Made by a program: the position numbers and the translations under genes. Below, piece after piece: positions 1-7,655 of a DNA stretch of 18,991 nt. The stretch comes from Candidatus Saccharimonadota bacterium. GTDB lineage: Bacteria > Patescibacteriota > Saccharimonadia > Saccharimonadales > Saccharimonadaceae. Within the stretch, counting starts at the first letter, position 1. The number at the start of each line of letters is the position of its first letter. A model generated the notes under the pieces. That model was not told the origin of the DNA and ran no database searches. It worked only from the letters and a program-made list of their open reading frames with translations. Location: assembly GCA_030536095.1 (NCBI GenBank), contig JAUNQQ010000002.1, positions 7,030 to 26,020 on the forward strand, written 5' to 3'.

Positions 1-1004
1 GTCCCATCTCCATTTACTGCCGTCACCACCCCCACGTGTCCATACCATCCCGCCCCAGTCTGGAATACCGCCCCATACATTGGTGTCCGATTCACTGTAA
101 AGCCTGCCGCCGCCGCAGCTGAAGCCCACCGATTCGCATTCCCCATGTTTGACGGCAAGTTATAATTACCCGGCATATTATCGCGCCGCCACTGCCACGC
201 ATACCATGTACACCAACCATAAGCATATCTATTTCCTGACGAATATGCCGCCGAATAACTTGAATAACTCGAACCAGACGACCCAGAAGACGAATAGCCA
301 TAATATGTCCGCGCCGGCGTCGGTTCAACATAATCCGGTCGTTCCTTCTCTGGTAACTCCCCTCCTGGTAACAATAATACTGTCCCCGTCTGTAGTTTAT
401 CTGATGTCTCTAAGTCATTTAGAATTACAGTCTGTTCCGCATTCGACTTGTATTTTTCCGCCAGACTATCAACCGTATCCCCATCTTTAGTCGTATAGGC
501 AATTCCATGCGATGTAGGAATTAGAATCGTCTTCCCTGCCTCCGGCTCCTTGTCTGCCTTTATATTATTCGACCATCGAATGTCCTGCTCTGTCACACCC
601 TGATATTCCTGGACAAGCTTCGCCACTGTATCTCCCTCCTCTACTGTATAAGAAACCACTCCACGTGCCAGATGCGACACATCAATAATGCTTGGTTTTA
701 CAACTTTTGCTGCATCCGTCTGCCCACTATCCTGCATAACCGAAACACTTTCATAATTATTCCGAATTACTGTCGCCGTCGACATATCAATCGCCTCCGC
801 CACTGTCGCCGTCGTATAAAATTCCGACAACTGGTCAACCGTCACGTACGAATTATTCTCAACGATCCGGTTCATATCCAGATCATTTTTTTCGCCTAGA
901 TTTTTCTCGCGCGACCCAAAAATTGCCACCGACAAAATTACCACCGCAATTAAAGCATACACCCATGTCGCCTCTATAAAACTAGAAATTTTATTTTTTT
1001 TCAT
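1..1004 (-). CDS. Membrane-anchored LysM-CHAP peptidoglycan hydrolase (3' end beyond window)
   Basis: This is an open frame of 334 codons with no stop before the window edge, so the C-terminus is missing. Residues about 14-30 form one hydrophobic N-terminal segment after a short basic start, likely a signal anchor. Two LysM-like peptidoglycan-binding modules follow, at about 117-163 (YTVEEGDTVAKL) and 168-214 (YTTKDGDTVDSL). A Ser/Gly/Tyr-rich linker covers about 237-257. A CHAP domain starts near 258, with the Cys nucleophile in YGWCTWYAW (Cys265) and the catalytic His in GHVGVV (His323); the distal acidic or Asn residue lies beyond the edge. CHAP enzymes cleave amide or peptide bonds in peptidoglycan, so the protein probably acts outside the membrane. 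Its ATG overlaps the TGA of the RuvX-MltG gene (ATGA), implying translational coupling. Cleavage specificity (amidase or endopeptidase) cannot be read from the sequence. Confidence 0.88.
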   Translation of the reverse strand, partial: MKKNKISSFIEATWVYALIAVVILSVAIFGSREKNLGEKNDLDMNRIVENNSYVTVDQLSEFYTTATVAEAIDMSTATVIRNNYESVSVMQDSGQTDAAKVVKPSIIDVSHLARGVVSYTVEEGDTVAKLVQEYQGVTEQDIRWSNNIKADKEPEAGKTILIPTSHGIAYTTKDGDTVDSLAEKYKSNAEQTVILNDLETSDKLQTGTVLLLPGGELPEKERPDYVEPTPARTYYGYSSSGSSGSSYSSYSAAYSSGNRYAYGWCTWYAWQWRRDNMPGNYNLPSNMGNANRWASAAAAAGFTVNRTPMYGAVFQTGAGWYGHVGVVTAVNGDG

Positions 1005-2722
1005 AATGCAATACTACACAACTCCGCACAATGCTCATGAATATTCCGAGTATGTCCTTCGTCGGTACTACTATAATACATCAAACCATCGTCTCCTGTC
1101 AAGAAATAAATTGCATCCGTCTCACCCGGTTCCGCTACTGCGAGTAGTGCCGTAATTCCCGGATTACAAATCGCCCCTGGTGGCAGCCCCGCATAGACTC
1201 GCGTATTATACAGTGAATCAATTTCCACTATCGCCTCGTTTGACCCATAAGTCGCCCGATTTGGATCAATAATATCCGCCGCATATTGCGCCGTGACGTC
1301 CGACCCTAGTGACATACTTTTCGCCAGACGATTATAAAACACACCCGCCACCATTGGCTGATCCGCCGATTTCGCCTCCTTCTGAACAATCGAAGCCAGC
1401 GTAATCCCTTGCGCCAATGTCAACCCTCGACTCGCATAACGCTCTTCCAGATTATTTTCCTCTACAGTTTTTTGCATCGCATCAAGCGCCGTCCGCACAA
1501 TATTTTCAACCGACTCACCTCTATAAAACTCATAAGTATTCCCAAATATCAGCCCTTCTAAAACTTCGCCACCCTGCGCAGTAATCGTTTCAAAGTCCTG
1601 CGACTGCAAAATCGGATAACCATAATCAGTTTTCGAAAAAGCTGCTGTCACTTCCGCCTCCGAATACCCCTGTTCACTAATCAGTCTAGACTTAATCGAT
1701 TTTACCGTTTCTCCCGGATAAATCATAAACGAGAACACATTTGACCCCGCTCCCGCAATCAGTCTCTTCGTCACTTCCTCGACCGTTAGCGTTTTTGTCA
1801 GCTCATACTCCCCCTCTTTCAGTGTATTATCACTCTCCGCATTCGCATGATTAAATTTCATATTTAGATTAAACACCAATGCCGATCTTATTAGTCCCGC
1901 CGCTTCCAGATTATTTGCAATCTGCTCAGTCGTCTCACCCGAAACCACCGAAAACGCCACTGGCTTGCAGGCTTCCTCGCTCGAATTTCCCGAACAATTC
2001 ACTCCTGGAATCACCGCTTCCAGTGCTGCATTATACCATCCCACCGCCCCTAAAACTACCCCCAATGCCACCACTAAAATCACTACTGGAATAATCATAA
2101 ATTTCGCCTTTCCTCCATTTTTTCCATGCCTCTTTCCTCGCTCGGGTCGTCCAGAATATTCCGGATAATCATCCTCTTCATCTGTTATGCGCGCCGAACG
2201 TGAACTCCGCGTCGAACTCGTTTTCTTCACTCTCCGCGACCGCCTCTCAAAATCCTCATCGTCCATTCTATCTCCAAAATCTATATTTGGCTCGTCCGAA
2301 ACATTCGCATCCACCGTCGGTGTCGAAAAACCTTCCATAAAGTCCTGCAAAATTATCGCTGCCGCTTCCTTGTCAATATCCTCTTTTCGATATGCTCGAC
2401 GCCTCGCCCTCAGCCTATCTTCCGCTAGCACCGATGTCAGCGTTTCATCCTGAAATTTTACCTTTGCCCCCGGAATCTCCCGCTTCAGTACTCGCGCAAA
2501 TTCCTTAACATAGCCACTCTGCCGAGTCTCCTGCCCCCGATTATTTCGTGGCATTCCAATCACAAACCACTTGGTCTGATATTTTCGCGTCAACTTCCTC
2601 AGCTCATCCCACTCCGACCGATCAACCGTTATTGTCGTTTCCGGAACTGCAATTCTCGTTGTTGTGTCCGCTTTTGCTACTCCAATTCTTACTGTTCCAA
2701 CATCTAAACATAATAATTTCAC
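1001..2722 (-). CDS. mltG: RuvX/YqgF nuclease domain fused to MltG endolytic transglycosylase
   Basis: One uninterrupted 573-residue frame carries two domains normally found in separate proteins. Residues 1-131 are a YqgF/RuvX RNase H-like domain with all expected acidic residues: Asp7 in LDVGTVRIGVA, Glu93 in QDETLTS and Asp117 in IDKEAAAIILQ. That family is linked to pre-16S rRNA processing and Holliday-junction resolution. Residues 132-207 are a charged, probably disordered linker. A transmembrane helix spans about 208-229. Residues about 255-573 are MltG/YceG, with the catalytic Glu449 in LASIVQKEA (equivalent to E. coli Glu218) and the AGLPPGAICNPG motif. MltG cuts nascent glycan strands at the outer membrane face. 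The topology therefore puts the RuvX part in the cytoplasm and MltG outside. The start overlaps the upstream TGA by four bases (ATGA). In Mycobacterium the separate ruvX and mltG genes are adjacent, so fusion of neighbours is plausible. Confidence 0.93.
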   Translation of the reverse strand: MKLLCLDVGTVRIGVAKADTTTRIAVPETTITVDRSEWDELRKLTRKYQTKWFVIGMPRNNRGQETRQSGYVKEFARVLKREIPGAKVKFQDETLTSVLAEDRLRARRRAYRKEDIDKEAAAIILQDFMEGFSTPTVDANVSDEPNIDFGDRMDDEDFERRSRRVKKTSSTRSSRSARITDEEDDYPEYSGRPERGKRHGKNGGKAKFMIIPVVILVVALGVVLGAVGWYNAALEAVIPGVNCSGNSSEEACKPVAFSVVSGETTEQIANNLEAAGLIRSALVFNLNMKFNHANAESDNTLKEGEYELTKTLTVEEVTKRLIAGAGSNVFSFMIYPGETVKSIKSRLISEQGYSEAEVTAAFSKTDYGYPILQSQDFETITAQGGEVLEGLIFGNTYEFYRGESVENIVRTALDAMQKTVEENNLEERYASRGLTLAQGITLASIVQKEAKSADQPMVAGVFYNRLAKSMSLGSDVTAQYAADIIDPNRATYGSNEAIVEIDSLYNTRVYAGLPPGAICNPGITALLAVAEPGETDAIYFLTGDDGLMYYSSTDEGHTRNIHEHCAELCSIAL

Positions 2723-4440
2723 TCCTCAACCTCCAACTCTATCGTTACCTTACTTTCATCATCCGGCACCGTCCCCACCCAGAAATACGACGTCTGGACA
2801 TTTACCGAACTTACCCCATTTATTGACTTAAGCAATGACCGAACTTCTTCCTTCGATTTGCCTTTTGATTTTTCCATAATGTCCTTCTCATCCACTCTCG
2901 GCCCGCTCTTCGTCGTAGTCTTTAATTTTCCAGAAAACGTCCCAGAATTATTTGTAAAACGCTCAATAAACGGCGTTCCCGCGTCATACATCCTCTGGTC
3001 ATCCGCCAGCTCTTCCTCTGTTTTCTTTGTAATAAACGCAATTAGCCCATCTTTCTTCACGGCCGACACGGAATACTTTGTCTTTATGCTGATCTTCGGC
3101 GTTGTTCCATCCGAAACCATCTCCCCTACCTTCGGTAACACCTCAACCTCGCCCTCCTCCTTCGCAAAAGACGATTCAATCACCAGATAGTCATCCCCAA
3201 ATTCCTTCTTTAAATCATCAATCGTCACAGTCTCTAGCTCCTGTTGTGTCAGTTTTACCTTCGCCGCATTCACGTCCGATTCCTGAACATACTTCACTGC
3301 CTTTGATGTTCCACCCGCAAATGCCGTTGAATTTGTCGCCGTTATTCCGCTTATGCTTGTCGTAAAATTCATTCCCGTCTGCCCAATATTATATTTATCA
3401 CCATTTTCCGCCGCCGTCGCTAACCTTGTCGCCGTAATTGTACAAGACCACGAACTCTGTCCAAGACTATAGCTTGGACAATTATCTATCTCTTCATCAT
3501 CAAGCTTAAATGTCACCGCCGAATCATTTGTATAGCTAAGATTATTATAAACAAAACTACTTCCCGCCGGCACCGAAATTGTCGGCGTCCCACCTCCGAT
3601 ATAATCTTGTAAATCCGCCTTCCCAAAAGTCGCCGTCAGTGTCAATGTTCCACTCGCCTTCGTCCCCTCGTCTCGCTCGCCGGTCGCCGCAAAATCAACC
3701 GACGCACCCTTTTCTTGCGATGTGTTCTCAAGATAGAATACTCCACTATCCACGCTCGCCTTCGCCTCGCTCGTCACAAAACTAACATCCTCTGTAAAAT
3801 TATTATCCGTCGTCCGCATCGCCACTGTAATCTTTGCCGCTGGCGCAAACACAATTGCCCACACTAAGAATACAATCATTAAAATCCCCGCCGAAACTCC
3901 GATAATAATCCACTTCCGCGTCTTATCCATATCTGGGATTTTTTTCTTCGCTTTCTTTTCGCCCTTATCCTTCTTCTTCGCTTCCTCTTCTAGCTCAACC
4001 GAGTTAATTTCCTCATCTATATTCTTCGGCTGCTTCCCCTGGGTCGGCTGATTTTTTATCGACTTTTCTTTTACGTCTTCCGATTTTTTCTCTGATCCAT
4101 TAAAATCTCTTCCGTCAATCGCAATCGGCTCATTCGTCTCGCTCAAGTCATCGGTATTTATCTCCTCCGGTAATTTTGGCCTTGATTGTAATGACTTTGC
4201 CACAGGCAGTCCCGCCGCCGCCGACAATTTTATTAGCGACGCGTCCGTCGTAATCACCACGGCAATCTTCTCACTTGTCTTCGCCGCCTTAGCCAATAAT
4301 TTCGTGTTCACTGCCGACCGCATAATCCCAATTTTCTTCGGCGGCACCAACGCCACAACCTTCTTTTCCGCCTGTTTTACCTTCTCGATAATATCTGTTA
4401 TATCATCTTCCGGCTCAATATAAACCACGTCCTTATTCAT
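2719..4440 (-). CDS. Single-pass membrane protein with baseplate-J-like extracellular region
   Basis: The protein has 573 residues from the ATG at 4440. A TTG 18 bases upstream would overlap the -10 element, so I reject it. Residues 1-90 look like an alpha/beta domain (KDVVYIEPEDDITDIIEKV, VVALVPPKK, KIAVVITTD). Residues about 91-175 are a highly charged, low-complexity stretch. One transmembrane helix spans about 177-199. The large outer part (200-573) is beta-rich and Thr/Ser-rich. It contains a GTKASGTLTLTA / VPAGSSFVYNNLSYTNDSAVTF arrangement resembling baseplate J-like proteins that I know from Patescibacteria. The C-terminal segment (KSKEEVRSLLKSINGVSSV, FWVGTVPD) also fits that group. 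Two Cys (321 and 333) could form a disulfide. It is the promoter-proximal gene of the envelope operon. Its function is unknown; a surface or adhesin-like role is inference. Confidence 0.82.
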   Translation of the reverse strand: MNKDVVYIEPEDDITDIIEKVKQAEKKVVALVPPKKIGIMRSAVNTKLLAKAAKTSEKIAVVITTDASLIKLSAAAGLPVAKSLQSRPKLPEEINTDDLSETNEPIAIDGRDFNGSEKKSEDVKEKSIKNQPTQGKQPKNIDEEINSVELEEEAKKKDKGEKKAKKKIPDMDKTRKWIIIGVSAGILMIVFLVWAIVFAPAAKITVAMRTTDNNFTEDVSFVTSEAKASVDSGVFYLENTSQEKGASVDFAATGERDEGTKASGTLTLTATFGKADLQDYIGGGTPTISVPAGSSFVYNNLSYTNDSAVTFKLDDEEIDNCPSYSLGQSSWSCTITATRLATAAENGDKYNIGQTGMNFTTSISGITATNSTAFAGGTSKAVKYVQESDVNAAKVKLTQQELETVTIDDLKKEFGDDYLVIESSFAKEEGEVEVLPKVGEMVSDGTTPKISIKTKYSVSAVKKDGLIAFITKKTEEELADDQRMYDAGTPFIERFTNNSGTFSGKLKTTTKSGPRVDEKDIMEKSKGKSKEEVRSLLKSINGVSSVNVQTSYFWVGTVPDDESKVTIELEVEE

Positions 4441-4446
4441 AATACT

Positions 4447-4457
4447 ATCATACCACA
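4447..4457 (-). promoter_or_regulatory. Extended -10 promoter for the envelope operon (leaderless start)
   Basis: On the minus strand this reads TGTGGTATGAT. The hexamer TATGAT ends exactly six bases before the ATG at 4440, and no Shine-Dalgarno sequence fits between. No convincing -35 is visible. It is divergent from, and only about 30 bases from, the kinase promoter. Confidence 0.6.
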
Positions 4458-4467
4458 AAAAATTCTG

Positions 4468-4489
4468 ATTGTGCTAAAATTGTGCTATA
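4468..4489 (+). repeat. Tandem 11-bp repeat carrying two -10-like hexamers
   Basis: Two adjacent copies, ATTGTGCTAAA (4468-4478) and ATTGTGCTATA (4479-4489), differ at one base. Each places a -10-like hexamer (TAAAAT, TATAAT) after TGTGC, so the core promoter seems duplicated between the divergent operons. Confidence 0.7.
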
Positions 4490-4491
4490 AT
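4481..4491 (+). promoter_or_regulatory. Extended -10 promoter of the histidine kinase gene (leaderless start)
   Basis: The sequence is TGTGCTATAAT. The TATAAT hexamer (4486-4491) is followed by six T residues and then the ATG at 4498. Transcription should begin at or next to the start codon, leaving no room for a ribosome-binding site. Confidence 0.75.
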
Positions 4492-4497
4492 TTTTTT

Positions 4498-5730
4498 ATG
4501 AATCTATTTAATTTCAACAACTCAGCTCAATCCCCACAGCCTGCCCCAGTCGTTGAAGATATTAGCGGCGACATGGCGAAGCTCGCAATGAATTATATTG
4601 AGGATGGTGTAATTGTCATTAATAGCGCCGGAGTTATCCAGATGGTAAATCCTGCTGCCGTTACTATGACTGGCTATTCCCAGGTTTCCGATCTTATTGG
4701 TGCAAATTACGTCACAATTCTTCGCTGCGAAAATAGCGACGGCAATGAAATTTCCGACGCGGAAAACCCGCTTTTCCTTGCTGTTCAGCAAAATCAGAAT
4801 TTTGCCACCAAAAATCTTGTGCTTATTACTATCCAGGAGGAACGTATTCCCGTTGCTATTTCCGTTACTCCGACTGACGGGCCCGAGAGTAATCGCATTA
4901 TCGTTTTTCGCAATATTGAAACCGAGCTAAAAGAGGAAAGTGAACAGACCGAATTTATCTCTACTGCTTCTCACGAAATGCGCACTCCTGTCGCTTCAAT
5001 TGAAGGTTATCTCGGTCTTGCACTAAACCCTGCTACGGCAACAATTGACGATCGTGCGCGTAAATATCTCGAGGAGGCTCATTCCGCTTCGCAGCATCTC
5101 GGTAATCTTTTCCGTGATTTGCTTGACGTGACAAAGCTTGATGATCATCGCGCTAAGGTTCGCGCCGTCCCTGTTGACCTGACCGAAACAACTCGCCAAA
5201 TCGCCAACGAATTACAGCCCGAAGCCGCAAAGAAAAATCTCGCCTATTCTTTTGGACAGAATAGTAGCATGAACGACCGTCTAACTCTCAACCAAAAAAT
5301 CTACGCCTCTATTGACATTGACTTTCTCCGTGAAATATTAAATAATTTAATAGAAAATGCCATAAAATACACTCCCTCTGGCGGCACACTTTCCGTCGGC
5401 GTTCGTGGTGATGGTGATCGCGCAGTTATCTTTGTCCAAGATTCTGGCATTGGTATTTCGCCCGAAGACCTAAAACATGTTTTCCAGAAATTCTACCGCG
5501 CTGATAATTCCCAGACTCGCACTATCGGTGGAACTGGTCTCGGTCTTTACATCGTTAAATGTCGAGTCGAAGCAATGGGTGGTCGCTGCTGGGCTGAGAG
5601 TACTTTTGGTCAGGGTTCCACTTTCTATGTTGAACTTCCGCGCCTCAGTCCTTCCGATTTTCAGCGCGAAAAACAGCTTCTTGCTCTTCGCAATGCCGGC
5701 CCAATGGGTAATGCCGCCCTCCAGGGATAG
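4498..5730 (+). CDS. Soluble PAS-domain sensor histidine kinase
   Basis: The protein has 410 residues and no transmembrane segment, so it probably senses a cytoplasmic or membrane-proximal signal. A PAS domain occupies about 23-140 (DGVIVINSAGVIQMVNPAA). The dimerisation/phosphoacceptor H-box is STASHEMRTPVASIEGY, with phospho-acceptor His159. The HATPase domain has an N-box (NLIENAIKYTPSGG, Asn287 as the Mg ligand), a G1 box (DSGIGIS), an F-box (KFYRAD) and a G2 box (GGTGLGLYIVK). The kinase core is therefore complete. The start at 4498 is chosen because a GTG 27 bases upstream (4471) lies before the -10 element and so cannot be on the transcript. A response regulator gene follows after 130 bases with its own promoter; the two are probably a cognate pair. 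The divergent envelope operon makes cell-wall control a reasonable guess, but no target is shown. Confidence 0.95.
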   Translation: MNLFNFNNSAQSPQPAPVVEDISGDMAKLAMNYIEDGVIVINSAGVIQMVNPAAVTMTGYSQVSDLIGANYVTILRCENSDGNEISDAENPLFLAVQQNQNFATKNLVLITIQEERIPVAISVTPTDGPESNRIIVFRNIETELKEESEQTEFISTASHEMRTPVASIEGYLGLALNPATATIDDRARKYLEEAHSASQHLGNLFRDLLDVTKLDDHRAKVRAVPVDLTETTRQIANELQPEAAKKNLAYSFGQNSSMNDRLTLNQKIYASIDIDFLREILNNLIENAIKYTPSGGTLSVGVRGDGDRAVIFVQDSGIGISPEDLKHVFQKFYRADNSQTRTIGGTGLGLYIVKCRVEAMGGRCWAESTFGQGSTFYVELPRLSPSDFQREKQLLALRNAGPMGNAALQG

Positions 5731-5809
5731 TCTATTTCTTTCATCTGATAGATTATGCATCTTGCTGATTTTGCTCGAGAACTTTATTCTACGAAAATAA
5801 ATTTTCCAC

Positions 5810-5837
5810 TTGTATAAATATTTGAGCATGCTATAAT
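5810..5837 (+). promoter_or_regulatory. Promoter of the response regulator gene
   Basis: TTGTAT (5810-5815) is a -35-like hexamer, followed by a 16-base spacer that ends in an extended TGC, then TATAAT (5832-5837). A strong Shine-Dalgarno AGGAGG (5850-5855) precedes the ATG at 5861. The regulator can therefore be transcribed independently of the kinase. Confidence 0.7.
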
Positions 5838-5860
5838 AAAAACATATTTAGGAGGAAAAA

Positions 5861-6892
5861 ATGTCAAAGGTAATGCTCGTTGAAGATGATAAAAGTTTAC
5901 GTGAAATCTATAGTATTCGCTTAACTGCCGAGGGCTATGAAGTTGTTTCAGCTGGTGACGGCGAAGAAGCTCTTGCTATCGCCGTAAAGGAACGTCCAGA
6001 TTTAGTTGTTTCTGATGTGATGATGCCAAAGATTTCTGGTTTTGATATGCTTGATATTCTTCGTTCTACTCCTGAAACCGCCAATATTAAGGTTATTATG
6101 ATGACCGCCCTGAGCTCAGAGGACCAGCGTCAGCGCGGAGAGTCTCTTGGTGCCGATCGTTATCTCGTAAAGTCGCAGGTTGGAATTGAGGATGTTATTA
6201 ATGCCGTCCATGAGGTTCTTGGTGATAAGGGTGGTTCGGCACCGGCTACTACTTCCGAGTCTTCGTCCGCCCCAGCGACCCCAGAAGCGCCTTCTAATTC
6301 AGAATCCCCAGAGATCTCTAATAACCCTGGAATTGCTAGCGCCCCAGAAGCTATTGTGCCTTCCTCTATTCCTGAAATGCAATCTCCTCCAGTGTCGGAT
6401 AATCTTTCTTCATTTTCCACTCCTCCCGCTAATTCGGTTAACGCTTCATCTTCTAGTGATTTGTCCCAGCCTACTCCTTTTACCGTTCCGGCCCAACCAG
6501 CATCCTCGGTAGCTCCTTCCGCTCCGGCCGAACCGGCTTTTACTGCTCCGGCTGACTTCGCTGGTGCTATGCCTGCTCCGAATTTAGGCGCTAACCCTGC
6601 AGAGGTCCCAGCTTCGGCTCCCGCAACGCCTCCTATTTCACCCGCCCCAGGAGCTATTGTCTCATCACCTACGGAAATTCCTACCCCTCCTCAGCCGTCA
6701 GCTACCGGTGCTCCTTCAGCTCCTTCAATTGCTTCGCCTACACTGGCTACTCCACCTACACCACCAGCACCTCAGTCAGAAACTCCGCCCGCCCAGCTGA
6801 CGCCCCCCTCTAATCCAGCCAATACCTCTGGCGGAATAGATCTAGAAACCGCAAAAAAGATGGAGCAACTTCTCGCTGATGCCGAAAACTAG
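5861..6892 (+). CDS. Response regulator: receiver domain with long Pro/Ala/Ser-rich tail
   Basis: The protein has 343 residues. Residues 1-122 form a complete CheY-like receiver: acidic pocket Asp9/Asp10 (VEDDKSLR), phospho-acceptor Asp52 in VVSDVMMPKISGFD, switch Thr82 (MMTALSS) and Lys104 (YLVKSQ). No DNA-binding or enzymatic output domain follows. Residues about 125-318 are low-complexity sequence dominated by Pro, Ala and Ser. The protein ends with a short predicted helix (DLETAKKMEQLLADAEN). Output is therefore probably by protein-protein contact, perhaps through the tail or the terminal helix. The gene has its own promoter and a strong ribosome-binding site. Its last 14 bases overlap the pseudouridine synthase gene. 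Pairing with the upstream kinase is inferred from position. Confidence 0.95.
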   Translation: MSKVMLVEDDKSLREIYSIRLTAEGYEVVSAGDGEEALAIAVKERPDLVVSDVMMPKISGFDMLDILRSTPETANIKVIMMTALSSEDQRQRGESLGADRYLVKSQVGIEDVINAVHEVLGDKGGSAPATTSESSSAPATPEAPSNSESPEISNNPGIASAPEAIVPSSIPEMQSPPVSDNLSSFSTPPANSVNASSSSDLSQPTPFTVPAQPASSVAPSAPAEPAFTAPADFAGAMPAPNLGANPAEVPASAPATPPISPAPGAIVSSPTEIPTPPQPSATGAPSAPSIASPTLATPPTPPAPQSETPPAQLTPPSNPANTSGGIDLETAKKMEQLLADAEN

Positions 6893-7592
6893 CTCGTCTT
6901 CCGATTCTAATTTGCTCCGCCTAAATAAATTTCTCGCCACTCACTCCGGTCTTTCGCGTCGTGAAGCAGACGAGAAAATTATGCGCAAAAAAGTTCTTGT
7001 GAACGGTCGGCCGGCAAAACTCGGCGACCGCATTGGTGATAATGACGAGATAAAACTTGACGGAAAAATTATTTCCCATTCCGATCGATATCTCTATCTC
7101 GCTCTGAATAAGCCTGTCGGTTATGTTTGTTCTCGTCATCAGCAGGGAACGGCGCCGACTATCTACTCGCTCCTTCCGAAGAATCTCCAGCACCTAAAAA
7201 CCGTTGGTCGCCTCGACCGTGACTCGGAAGGCTTAATTTTGTTTACAAATGATGGCGATTTTAACTATCAGATGACGCATCCTAAGTTTCATAAGCTTAA
7301 AGTCTATGAGGTTGAGCTCGATAAGGATCTTGCTCCGCTACATCAGCAATCCATCTCCGATTTTGGTATTCAACTCCCCGATGGCCCTTCTCGTCTTATT
7401 CTGACAAAACTAACAAGCTCTCGTCATTTTCGCGTTGAGATGTCCGAAGGTCGTAATCGTCAAATTCGCCGCACCTTTCTCGCTCTTGGCTACACAGTTA
7501 CTAGCCTTAAGCGTCTTGCCTTTGGTCCCTATCGGCTAAATAATCTTCCTCTCGGAAAATACGAATTTATCCCTAAAATCCTCCGTGCGTAG
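6879..7592 (+). CDS. S4-domain rRNA pseudouridine synthase, RsuA/RluB family
   Basis: The protein has 237 residues, typical for the family. An N-terminal S4 RNA-binding domain lies at about 13-60 (LNKFLATHSGLSRREADEKI, VLVNGRPAKLGD). The RsuA-type catalytic domain follows, with KPVGYVCSR and the conserved GRLDRDSEGLILFTNDGDF motif containing catalytic Asp113. The C-terminal motif SEGRNRQIRR is diagnostic of the RsuA/RluB/RluE/RluF group. The enzyme converts specific uridines in rRNA to pseudouridine. Whether the target is 16S (RsuA-like) or 23S (RluB-like) cannot be decided from the sequence. The ATG lies inside the last codons of the response regulator gene (14-base overlap), so translation probably depends on it. 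No separate promoter is visible. Confidence 0.94.
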   Translation: MPKTSSSSDSNLLRLNKFLATHSGLSRREADEKIMRKKVLVNGRPAKLGDRIGDNDEIKLDGKIISHSDRYLYLALNKPVGYVCSRHQQGTAPTIYSLLPKNLQHLKTVGRLDRDSEGLILFTNDGDFNYQMTHPKFHKLKVYEVELDKDLAPLHQQSISDFGIQLPDGPSRLILTKLTSSRHFRVEMSEGRNRQIRRTFLALGYTVTSLKRLAFGPYRLNNLPLGKYEFIPKILRA

Positions 7593-7610
7593 TTCTTAAA
7601 TTATAGATAG

Positions 7611-7634
7611 AAAAAGCAAGCCGATTAGCCTGCT
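7611..7634 (-). terminator. Rho-independent terminator of the 45-residue membrane protein gene
   Basis: On the minus strand AGCAGGCT, loop AATC and GGCTTGCT form an 8-bp stem with two G-U wobbles, followed directly by TTTT. It lies 22 bases past the stop codon at 7656. On the plus strand the stem is followed by AAAA, so it should not terminate the convergent pseudouridine synthase transcript. Confidence 0.65.
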
Positions 7635-7655
7635 AAAAGTACTAGTGCTGAGATA

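Noticed and set aside
149..490. 113-codon plus-strand frame opposite the LysM-CHAP gene
   Set aside because: It is antisense to two clearly conserved domains, and its composition is explained by the minus-strand reading.
1001..2721. TGA codons read as glycine (SR1/Gracilibacteria code)
   Set aside because: TGA occurs only as the terminal codon of two genes, both in ATGA overlaps. No conserved domain is interrupted by an in-frame TGA.
4471..4497. GTG start that would lengthen the histidine kinase by nine residues
   Set aside because: It lies upstream of the TATAAT hexamer at 4486-4491, so it would not be on the transcript. The nine residues are simply the translated promoter.
5731..5757. Possible terminator after the histidine kinase (TCTAT...ATAGA)
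   Set aside because: The stem is only five base pairs with a 12-base loop, and no T-run follows.
5470..5829. 119-codon open frame on the minus strand across the kinase 3' end
   Set aside because: It is antisense to the kinase ATP-binding region, has no promoter or ribosome-binding site, and encodes no recognisable motif.
6233..6820. Tandem repeat array in the response regulator tail
   Set aside because: Pro/Ala/Ser codons recur, but I find no fixed unit length or conserved repeat sequence. It is low-complexity sequence rather than an ordered repeat.
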